From contig NZ_CP128477.1 in the NCBI RefSeq assembly GCF_030369675.1, positions 2,370,001 through 2,434,000 of the forward strand: DNA of 64,000 bases, read 5' to 3'. Origin of the DNA: Peteryoungia algae. GTDB taxonomy: Bacteria > Pseudomonadota > Alphaproteobacteria > Rhizobiales > Rhizobiaceae. A program made the position numbers and the translations under genes. The notes under the pieces were generated by a model, which did no database searches, was not told the DNA's origin, and saw only the letters and a list, made by a program, of their open reading frames with translations. Numbering within the stretch: the first letter of the stretch is position 1; the number at the start of each line of letters is the position of its first letter. Of this stretch, positions 43,301 to 51,900 are shown piece by piece.

Positions 43301-45379
43301 ATGGACGCCATGAGCACGCATTTCACCGTCATGCCCGGCGAGTGGCAACAACTCGGGGCGTGCTTCGACGGCGAGGGCACCAACTTTGCACTCTTTTCGG
43401 CCCATGCCGAACGTGTAGAGCTTTGCCTGTTCGACGACACTGGCAGCGTCGAAATCGCACGGATCGAACTGCCGGAATACACAAATGAGGTATGGCACGG
43501 CTATCTGCCGGGCGTGAAGCCGGGTCAACTTTACGGCTATCGGGTACATGGCCCCTACGAGCCTGAAAACGGTCACCGTTTCAATCCGCACAAGCTTGTC
43601 ATGGATCCCTATGCGCGCGAACTCGTCGGCGACTTCGCCTGGTCAAAGGCGCATTTCGGCTACGATCTGGATGCCGAGGAAAAAGATCTGTCCTACAACA
43701 CGCTGGACAGCGCTTCATGCTCGCCCAAGTGCCGCGTCATTGATCCGGCCGCCAGCCGGATTTCCAACGGCTTCAGGCAAATCCCCTGGGCCGACACGAT
43801 CGTCTACGAGACTCATGTCAAGGGCTTCACCCAGTTGCATCCGGCCATACCTCCGGAACTTCGGGGCACCTTCGAGGGTCTGGGACACAAGGCTGCCGTC
43901 GACTACGTGAAGAGCCTCGGCATCACATCGATCGAACTGCTGCCGGTGCATGCCTTCCCGGATGACAGCCATTTGATGGAAAAGGGCCTTCACAATTTCT
44001 GGGGCTACAATACGATCGGCTTCTTCTCACCTGCCAGCCGCTATTATGGCCCCAAGGGTCTCGCCGGCTTCCGCGACATGGTGCGGTCCTTCCATGACGC
44101 CGGCATCGAGGTCATTCTCGATGTCGTCTACAACCACACGGCCGAAGGCAATGAACTGGGGCCAACCCTCTCCTTCAAGGGCATCGACAATTTCTCGTAC
44201 TACCGGACGATGCCCGACAATCATCGCTACTACATCAACGACACCGGAACCGGGAATACGGTCAACACTTCGCACCCGCGGGTGCTGCAGATGGTCATGG
44301 ACAGCCTCCGCTACTGGGCAGAGGAGATGCATGTCGACGGATTCCGTTTCGACCTCGGCACCATCCTTGGCCGCGAGCCCGAGGGCTTTGACCAGCGTGG
44401 CGGCTTCTTCGACGCCGTAACGCAGGACCCGGTGCTTTCCAGGGTCAAGCTTATCGGAGAACCTTGGGATATCGGTCCGGGTGGTTATCATGTCGGCGGC
44501 TTCCCGCCGGGCTGGGCCGAGTGGAACGACAAGTATCGCGACTCGACGCGCGAATACTGGTTGAACGCCGACAATACCTCTCAGGACTTCGCGGCCCGGC
44601 TTCTCGGTTCAGGCGATATCTACGACCTGCGCGGACGCCGCCCCTGGGCAAGCGTCAACTTCATCACGGCGCATGACGGCTTCACCCTCAATGACCTCGT
44701 TTCCTACGACCAGAAGCACAACGACGCCAATGGCGAAGACAACAGGGACGGCCACGACCACAATCGCAGTCACAACTATGGCCATGAGGGACCGACCGAT
44801 GACGCGGAGATCAACGCGATCCGCGATCGCCAGAAGCGAAATTTCCTGGCCACGCTCTTCTTCTCACACGGTACACCCATGCTGCTCGCTGGCGATGAAT
44901 TCGGCCGGTCGCAGATGGGCAACAACAACGGCTATTGCCAGGACAGCGAGATCAGCTGGCTGCATTGGGAAGACCTGCCGCAAGGGTGTGAAGATCTGAG
45001 GGAGTTCAGTCGACGCCTCATAGCGCTTCGCAAGGCGCAACCATTGCTGCGTCGTGCGAACTGGCGGGACGGCATGCAAATCGATTGGTACAATGTCGAT
45101 GGAGGCCACCAGGAAGCCGAGCATTGGCTGGACGGAAATCCCCTCGCCCTCAAGCTGCAGCGTCGCGACCTGGAGGGAGAGGATGGGGTCTGGCCTGAAA
45201 TTCTGCTTCTGTTCAACCCGATCGCGGAGGACATCGATTTTTCCCTGCCCGACACCGGCGGTGGAAGCTGGCAGCTGGAGCTGACAACCTTCGACATTGA
45301 GCACAGGGGCGATGTGGCCGAGGAGGGCCAAAAGGTTAAGCTGCAGGCGCGCACGCTCGCCCTGTTCAGGCGAAGGTGA
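43301..45379 (+). CDS. glgX: Glycogen debranching enzyme (isoamylase type)
   Basis: GlgX hydrolyses alpha-1,6 branches of phosphorylase limit glycogen. The 692-residue protein has an N-terminal carbohydrate-binding module 48 (GACFDGEGTNFALFSAHAER), then a GH13 catalytic barrel. The nucleophile is D351 (DGFRFDLGTILG), the acid/base E387 (LIGEPWDIGPGGY) and the transition-state stabiliser D459 (FITAHDGFTLNDL). AGDEFGRSQMGNNNGYCQD is typical of GlgX/TreX. GAGGA precedes the first ATG; a second ATG three codons on is possible. The other glycogen genes are not in this window. Confidence 0.95.
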   Translation: MDAMSTHFTVMPGEWQQLGACFDGEGTNFALFSAHAERVELCLFDDTGSVEIARIELPEYTNEVWHGYLPGVKPGQLYGYRVHGPYEPENGHRFNPHKLVMDPYARELVGDFAWSKAHFGYDLDAEEKDLSYNTLDSASCSPKCRVIDPAASRISNGFRQIPWADTIVYETHVKGFTQLHPAIPPELRGTFEGLGHKAAVDYVKSLGITSIELLPVHAFPDDSHLMEKGLHNFWGYNTIGFFSPASRYYGPKGLAGFRDMVRSFHDAGIEVILDVVYNHTAEGNELGPTLSFKGIDNFSYYRTMPDNHRYYINDTGTGNTVNTSHPRVLQMVMDSLRYWAEEMHVDGFRFDLGTILGREPEGFDQRGGFFDAVTQDPVLSRVKLIGEPWDIGPGGYHVGGFPPGWAEWNDKYRDSTREYWLNADNTSQDFAARLLGSGDIYDLRGRRPWASVNFITAHDGFTLNDLVSYDQKHNDANGEDNRDGHDHNRSHNYGHEGPTDDAEINAIRDRQKRNFLATLFFSHGTPMLLAGDEFGRSQMGNNNGYCQDSEISWLHWEDLPQGCEDLREFSRRLIALRKAQPLLRRANWRDGMQIDWYNVDGGHQEAEHWLDGNPLALKLQRRDLEGEDGVWPEILLLFNPIAEDIDFSLPDTGGGSWQLELTTFDIEHRGDVAEEGQKVKLQARTLALFRRR

Positions 45380-45388
45380 ACCTGACGC

Positions 45389-46396
45389 TCAGTCCTGCGA
45401 GGCTCTCTGGAGAACTTCGAAATCATAGAGCTGCCCGGCGACAGAAATGCGCCGGGCGGAGATGACCACGGGTATGACGCTTCCGGACGAATCGCGGATC
45501 TCGCCCAGCATCCCGGTATATCCACCGTCCCGGTCCAGCAGCATGAGGCGTTCAGCCCGGGCCTCGCTGCCGAAGACAACGCCCGAGGCGACCATTTCAC
45601 TGCCGCGGATTTCGTCCCAGCTCTTGCCGACAAGCTCGAGATAGGCCTGATTGACACGGACATAGCGCGAGCTTTTCTGCCCGATGGTGGAAATCGAGAA
45701 GGCGACGGGCGAAAGCTCGAAGAGCGCCTGGACAACGGGGCCCGAAAGGGCGGTCATTTCAGCCTGCTCCATGACCTCCCGAGAGACCAGCTTGTCCTCG
45801 TTCACCGGCGCGATCTCGTAGTCGGCCGGCATGACCAACTCGTCCCGGAGAACAGCGACGAAGCGCCAGAGATCCACTTCCAGAAACTGCGGCTTATGCG
45901 TGTCGTCGACGCTCTCCAACTGGACCGGCAGTGCCGCGATGGCACTCGACAGCCGTTGGGTCTCCTGTGAGCTGCGAGCGTCGGCAAGCAGAGCCTGCAG
46001 CTTGCCGAGTGCAATTGAGCGCAAATTCGCATAGGCCTGCTGCAGCTTTTCTGCCCGCTCGGCTTCGACGGCTTCAACGGCGCGTGAACCATCCGCAATA
46101 GGCAATGCTTCGAGCAAGGCCCAGATACTGCGCTCCTGGGGGGACGCCTCGTTGAGAACTCTGCCCTGAGGGGCATAGCGGATCAGACTGAGGATCGTAT
46201 CAACGCCGAAGGTGTTGGCATCGGCGGGCACGACCTGACCGTTCGACCCGGCAGAAAGCGCTGTCAGCCGCGTTGGCCCGCCATTATCATCGAAATAGAC
46301 TGAGACTTCAGTGATCGTGTCCGGGAAGTGGAGCCAGGGATGCTCGCTGCGAAACGCCATCAATGCAGCAGAGTCGAGTACTGTCAGAGCATACAT
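45389..46396 (-). CDS. Protein with C-terminal PAS domain, function unknown
   Basis: The ATG at 46396 has GGAGGAGG close by and gives 335 residues. The C-terminal 115 residues resemble a PAS domain (LFELSPVAFSISTIGQKSSRYVR, NQAYLELVGKSWDEIRG, LLDRDGGYTGMLGEIRD with SSGSVIPVVIS following). The N-terminal half is not recognised; a helical segment at about residues 115-175 may be a coiled coil. There is no kinase, GGDEF, EAL or HTH domain, so the protein may be a stand-alone sensor that works through a partner. It is convergent with glgX. Confidence 0.7.
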   Translation of the reverse strand: MYALTVLDSAALMAFRSEHPWLHFPDTITEVSVYFDDNGGPTRLTALSAGSNGQVVPADANTFGVDTILSLIRYAPQGRVLNEASPQERSIWALLEALPIADGSRAVEAVEAERAEKLQQAYANLRSIALGKLQALLADARSSQETQRLSSAIAALPVQLESVDDTHKPQFLEVDLWRFVAVLRDELVMPADYEIAPVNEDKLVSREVMEQAEMTALSGPVVQALFELSPVAFSISTIGQKSSRYVRVNQAYLELVGKSWDEIRGSEMVASGVVFGSEARAERLMLLDRDGGYTGMLGEIRDSSGSVIPVVISARRISVAGQLYDFEVLQRASQD

Positions 46397-46552
46397 GGCG
46401 CCTCCTCCACAATCGGCTGGGAGTGCCCTGCACCCCCATCCCGCTCCTTCGAGCCGGAATCGCCTTACATCAGCATAAAGCAAATCGCAGGGCTTCTGCA
46501 CGTGTTTCTACGAGGCCACAAGGATATGAATGTTTGTGCTGAAACGCTGCAA

Positions 46553-46588
46553 CCTCGGCGCTGGCGCAAAACTGCGACAGCGCCGAGG
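46553..46588. other. Long near-perfect hairpin in the gap between gcdH and the PAS gene
   Basis: An 11-base-pair stem CCTCGGCGCTG / CAGCGCCGAGG continues past one G/A mismatch into CGCA / TGCG with loop AAAC. It lies 47 bases after the gcdH stop and about 160 bases before the PAS gene start, both on the minus strand. Neither strand has a T-run directly after it. It may form the gcdH 3-prime end, or a small structured RNA. Confidence 0.4.
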
Positions 46589-46634
46589 TCCAAAAATTTC
46601 AATGGCGCCAGACTGTGCGGCCTCTGAAGCTGGA

Positions 46635-47822
46635 TCAGAAGAAGGCCTGGATGCCGGTCTGGGCACGTCCCAGGATGAGGGCATGCACATCATGCGTGCC
46701 TTCATAAGTGTTGACGGTCTCCAGGTTCTGCGCATGGCGCATGACGTGATACTCGATCTGAATACCGTTGCCGCCATGCATGTCCCGGGCGACGCGCGCG
46801 ATATCCAGGGCCTTGCCGCAATTGTTGCGCTTGACGATGGAGATCATTTCCGGGGCGAACTGGTGTTCGTCCATCAGGCGACCCACTCGCAGGGATCCCA
46901 GCAGTCCGAGCGCGATCTCGGTCTGCATGTCGGCAAGCTTTTTCTGGAAGAGCTGGGTGCCGGCGAGCGGCTTGCCGAACTGCTTGCGGTCGAGGCCATA
47001 CTGGCGGGCGCGGTGCCAGCAGTCTTCGGCAGCCCCGAGAACACCCCAGGAGATTCCGTAGCGCGCACGGTTGAGGCAGCCGAAAGGACCCTTGAGGCCC
47101 GATACGTTCGGCAGCAGCGCATCCTCGCCGACTTCGACGCCATCCATGACGATTTCGCCGGTGACCGACGCGCGCAGGGAAAGTTTGCCACCGATCTTGG
47201 GTGCGGAAAGTCCCTTCATGCCCTTTTCGAGAATGAAGCCGCGGATCTCCCCGCCATGTGCCTCGGACTTCGCCCAGACGACGAAGACATCGGCGATCGG
47301 AGAATTGGAGATCCACATCTTGGCGCCGCGCAGCCGGTAACCGCCCTCGATCTTCTCGGCGCGCGTCTTCATCCCGCCCGGATCCGAGCCGGCATCGGGT
47401 TCGGTCAGGCCGAAGCAGCCGATGAGTTCACCCGAGACGAGACCCGGCAGATACTTGTCCTTCTGCTCTTCCGAGCCATAGGCATAGATCGGATAGATGA
47501 CCAGCGACGACTGCACGCTCATCATCGATCGATAGCCGCTGTCAATGCGCTCGATCTCACGGGCCACGAGGCCGTAGGAAACATAGTTGGCACCCGCAGC
47601 ACCGTATTTTTCCGGCAAGGTGACGCCGAGCAGGCCAGCCTGACCCATGAGACGGAAAAGCTCCGGCTCGACCGTCTCGCCGAGATAGGCGTCTGAGACG
47701 CGTGGCGCGAGCTCCGCCCTGGCAAATGCCGCAGCGGCATCCTGGATCATCCGCTCGTCCTCGCTCAGGACCTCGGACATCAGGAAAGGATCACTCCAGG
47801 AAAAAGGTCGCATCTCGCTCAT
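46635..47822 (-). CDS. gcdH: Glutaryl-CoA dehydrogenase
   Basis: GcdH dehydrogenates and decarboxylates glutaryl-CoA to crotonyl-CoA, the late step of lysine, tryptophan and glutarate breakdown. The protein has [20 protein letters not shown] (substrate arginine), [15 protein letters not shown] and [13 protein letters not shown] (flavin domain), and the signature [20 protein letters not shown] with the catalytic glutamate. The start used gives 395 residues, the usual length; in-frame ATGs at 47831 and 47870 are also open, but the latter would put a palindromic element inside the gene. It is divergent from a GcvA-type LysR gene, as gcdH is from gcdR in pseudomonads. Confidence 0.93.
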   Translation of the reverse strand: MSEMRPFSWSDPFLMSEVLSEDERMIQDAAAAFARAELAPRVSDAYLGETVEPELFRLMGQAGLLGVTLPEKYGAAGANYVSYGLVAREIERIDSGYRSMMSVQSSLVIYPIYAYGSEEQKDKYLPGLVSGELIGCFGLTEPDAGSDPGGMKTRAEKIEGGYRLRGAKMWISNSPIADVFVVWAKSEAHGGEIRGFILEKGMKGLSAPKIGGKLSLRASVTGEIVMDGVEVGEDALLPNVSGLKGPFGCLNRARYGISWGVLGAAEDCWHRARQYGLDRKQFGKPLAGTQLFQKKLADMQTEIALGLLGSLRVGRLMDEHQFAPEMISIVKRNNCGKALDIARVARDMHGGNGIQIEYHVMRHAQNLETVNTYEGTHDVHALILGRAQTGIQAFF

Positions 47823-47853
47823 CGGTCTCATCCATTGTTTCGTTCTCTCAGAT

Positions 47854-47869
47854 TGCTCATGACTGAGCA
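47854..47869. promoter_or_regulatory. Palindrome TGCTCA-TGAC-TGAGCA in the gcdH/LysR divergent region
   Basis: A perfect 6-base inverted repeat with a four-base centre lies 32 bases upstream of the chosen gcdH start and about 50 bases upstream of the LysR gene. Its position fits an operator for the divergent LysR regulator. Confidence 0.45.
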
Positions 47870-47918
47870 TAATTCAAGCCATGTTTACTCATGTTGCTAT
47901 TAGGTCTAATCATAGCGC

Positions 47919-48839
47919 ATGCTCACACACCAGCGTCGCTTCCTGCCCTCTACCAGCGCCCTCGCCGCCTTTGATTCCGTGGCCAAGCTCGGCAGCTTTT
48001 CGGCCGCCGCCAATGAATTGGCCCTGACCCAGGGCGCCATCAGCCGCCAGATCGGGCTTCTCGAGGAGCAGCTTGGCGTCAGGCTCTTCGAGCGCACGAA
48101 CCGCGGCGTCGAACTCACACCCATCGGCCGGACCTATGCCAAGGGTATCGGCGATGCGCTGGCGACAATCCGGACTCTCTCGCTCGAAGCCATGGCAACC
48201 CGCGACGATACGCATCTGCGTCTCGCGATCCTTCCGACCTTCGGCACCCGCTGGCTGATGCCGCGCATCCCCGATTTCCTGTCGAAGAATCCGGCCATCA
48301 TCATGGACTTCGCCACCCGCATTGGCCAGTTCGACTTCGAGGGGTCGGGGCTTGATGCGGCCATCCACATCGGCGAACCAAATTGGCCCGGCACCGATTG
48401 CCAGTTTCTGATGCATGAAATCGTGGCGCCGGTCTGCAGCCCGGCCTTTCTCGCCGCCAATCCGGTCTCCCGCCCGGCCGACCTGTTGTCCAAGCCGCTT
48501 TTCGACATGGCGTCCCGCCCAAGGGCTTGGGAGCATTGGTTTTCAAGTCTGGGCATCAGTGAGGGCCGAGGCGGCGGCATGCGCTTCGAACAATTCTCCA
48601 ACGTCGTCCAAGCCTGTCATGCGGGCCTCGGCATTGCCCTCGTCCCGACCTTCCTCATCGAACCGGAACTGTCGGGCGGACAGCTTGTCCGCGCCTGGGA
48701 TCACGAGATCAAGAGTTCGAGCGCTTACTACCTCGTGCGCCCGCTTTCGAAGATGGCCTATGGGCCGGCCAGCACCTTCTCGACCTGGATCCTCGATCAG
48801 GCGAGAAGCTTCAGCCAGCAACGCCTCGAAAGGGATTGA
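47919..48839 (+). CDS. LysR-family regulator, GcvA/GcdR-type, divergent from gcdH
   Basis: The 306-residue protein has a LysR helix-turn-helix (LAAFDSVAKLGSFSAAANEL, then ALTQGAISRQIGLLEEQLGV) and an effector domain with LAILPTFGTRWLMPRIPDFL and GLGIALVPTFLIEPEL. In pseudomonads the gene next to gcdH encodes the glutarate-responsive activator GcdR of the same branch, so activation of gcdH is the likely role. It is a close paralogue, judged by eye, of the regulator divergent from amaA at 30.6-31.5 kb. Whether it senses glutarate or a CoA ester is unknown. Confidence 0.88.
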   Translation: MLTHQRRFLPSTSALAAFDSVAKLGSFSAAANELALTQGAISRQIGLLEEQLGVRLFERTNRGVELTPIGRTYAKGIGDALATIRTLSLEAMATRDDTHLRLAILPTFGTRWLMPRIPDFLSKNPAIIMDFATRIGQFDFEGSGLDAAIHIGEPNWPGTDCQFLMHEIVAPVCSPAFLAANPVSRPADLLSKPLFDMASRPRAWEHWFSSLGISEGRGGGMRFEQFSNVVQACHAGLGIALVPTFLIEPELSGGQLVRAWDHEIKSSSAYYLVRPLSKMAYGPASTFSTWILDQARSFSQQRLERD

Positions 48840-48945
48840 GGTGCACCCAGAAATGACTCGCGGGATGTGTCGCGTGCGCATTGACAACCCCATGTCATCA
48901 GCGAAGACTAACCTTCGAAAGCCATGATCAGGCTCGGAGGGGACT

Positions 48946-51900
48946 ATGTTCAAGAACCGCTTTTCGGCGTTGCTCACATTCGCGCTGGCGCTCGTTCCAC
49001 TCTCTCCCCCGGTGTCGGCTCAGGACTTGAGAACGATCGAGCGGGTCGATGATGCCGACTATTTCGGCTTTGATCTGCGAACCGAGAAGAACGTCTCTCT
49101 CGACGAATGCGAAGCGAGCTGCATCGGCGATGCCGCCTGCCGCGCCTTTACCTTCAATCCGAAGGTGAACTGGTGTTTTCTCAAAACCGACTACGACCAG
49201 CTGAACAGTTTCCCCGGAGCCATAGCGGGCCGCATCGTCCTGCAGACGGCAGAGCCCGATATCGGCGCCCCGCCCGCCCTGACATTTGTCTCCGAGTATC
49301 TGAAGTCGGAAGCCCGCAATCAGCGGGACCGTCTCGCGATCGCCCCTGAACAGGATGGATGGGGCCGTGACGCGCTGATCGGGTCCGCCCGTGCCGCCTT
49401 CACGAGCGGCAACATTGATTTCGCAATCGTCTCGATGAAGGGCGCCCTCTCCATGGACGCCAACGACCCGGCGCTCTGGCTGGAAATGGCCCGCATGGCC
49501 AATACAGTCGCCAACAATTACGGCATGGCCAACGAAGGCGCGATGGCCGCGATCAACGGCTATCTGCTGACCCGCGGCTCAGCGTCCCGCGCCGAAGCGC
49601 TCGCCACCCTCGCGAAATCGCTGGAAAACAGCGAGAACTGGCGCCCGGCGCTTAGCGCCTACAAGGCGAGCCTCGAACTCGCGTCGAATGAAGAAGTCGG
49701 AGCGGCCCTCAAGGATCTCCGTTCCCGCCAGGGTTTCCGCGTCGTGAGCAACACGGTCGATTCCGACAGCGCCTCTCCGCGCGCCTGCGTCGAGTTCTCC
49801 GAACCGCTGGTCAAGCGTGGTGTCGACTACACCTCCTTCGTCACCCTGGACGGCAAGACACCAAAGGCACTCGAAGCGAAGAACAACCAGGTCTGCGTGG
49901 AAGGGCTGGAGCATGGCGGCCGCTATCGGCTCGCCCTCCGCGCTGGCCTGCCCTCCTCCGTCGACGAAAACTTGGAAGCGCCGGTCGAGCTCGAAGTCTA
50001 TGTCCGCGACCGCAGCTCCAGCGTACGCTTCACCGGTGACAGTTTCGTCCTGCCTTCCTCCGCCCGTCAGGGCATTCCGCTCGTTTCGGTGAACGCCGAT
50101 AGCGCCAACCTCGAACTCTACCGGATCGGTGACCGCAACATTGCCCCGCTCCTCGCCGCCTCGCAATTCCTCACCCAGATGGACGGCTACACTGCCGGCC
50201 GCGTGAAGGACGAGATCGGCGAACTCGTCTGGCAAGGTTCCCTCGACATCGCCAACGAGCAGAACAGGGAAGTCGTCACCAGCATTCCGCTGCAGGAAGC
50301 GCTGCCCACGCGCAAGCCCGGCATCTATGTGCTGACCGCCGTCTCGCCAACCTCCGTCACCGAGAACTGGGACAGCCGCGCGACACAATGGTTCGTCATC
50401 TCGGACATCGGCCTCTCGACCTTTGCCGGCACCGACGGTCTTCACGTCTTTGCCCGCTCGCTGGCATCGGCCAGCCCACTCGCCAACATCGAGCTGCAGT
50501 TGATTGCCAAGAACAACGAGATCCTCGCCACCGCCACGACCGATGCCGAAGGCCGCGCACGCTTCGATGCCGGTCTCGTGCGCGGCGGCGCAGCCCTGGC
50601 GCCAGCGGTGATTGCTGCCCGCAGTGGCGCCGACGACAACGTCTTCCTCGACATGACCCGGGCCGGCTTCGACCTCTCCGACCGCGGTGTCACCGGTCGT
50701 CCGGCACCGGGCCCGGTCGATATCCTGGCCTGGACCGAGCGGGGCATCTACCGTCCCGGCGAGACCGTGCATGTTGCAGCCCTCGCCCGCGACACCAATG
50801 CCGACGCCATTTCCGGACTGCCGCTGACCTTCCTGTTTTCGCGACCGGATGGCGTCGAATTCCGCCGCATGGCCGTGACCAGCGAAACGCTGGGCGGTTA
50901 TTCCGTCGATCTGCCCATCCTTGCCAATGCCATGCGCGGCACCTGGACGGTGGCGATACACACCGACCCGAAGAAATCGGCGATCGCCCAGTCGACCTTC
51001 CTGGTCGACGACTTCGTGCCCGACCGGCTCGACCTGAAGCTCTCAAGCGAGGCCGAGGCGATCTCGCCGGAAGAGCCCGTGACCGTCTCCGCCGATGGCC
51101 GCTACCTCTATGGCGCGCCGGCAGCCGGACTGACGCTCGAAGGCGAAGTCGTGATCCGCCCGACAACGAGCCATCCCGACTTCCCCCGCTACAGCTTCGG
51201 CCTCGCGGACGAGGAAGGCATCGAGGATGTGCGCCTGCCGCTCGAAGGTCTGGGCGTGCTGGATGATGATGGCCTGGCCACCATCGATGTATCCCTCACG
51301 GACTTGCCCTCCACCACGCGCCTTCTCAACGCCGATGTGGCGCTGCGTCTGCGCGAAGGCGGTGGCCGTGCCGTGGAGCGCAAACTGACCATGCCCGTCA
51401 CACCGGACGGTCCTGTCATCGGCATCAAAGCGGAATTCGAAGGTGATCTCGCTGAAAACTCGAACGCTGCCTTCAACCTGATCGCGCTTGGCCCCGATGG
51501 TGAGCGTCAGGCGCTGCCGGCTGCGCGCTGGAAACTGATCAAGTTGGAGCGGAACTACCAGTGGTACCGCGACGGCTCCTCCTGGCGCTACGAGCCGATC
51601 ACCACGACCAAGCTGCTGGCCGACGGCATGATCGACATTGTAGCCGAAGGCACCCCACTTTCCGTCCCCGTGACGTGGGGTAGTCACCGCCTCGAGGTCG
51701 AGCAGGGCGATGCCGTCACCAGCGTCGATTTCGATGCCGGCTGGTTCGTCACTGTAGGCTCCACGGAGACACCGGACGCACTCGAAATCGGCCTCGACAA
51801 GGCCTCCTATCAGGTCGGCGACACCGCAAAGCTCAGGATCTCACCGCGCTTTGCCGGCCAGGTGATCGTCACCTCGGGCACGGATGCCCTGGTCTCAACG

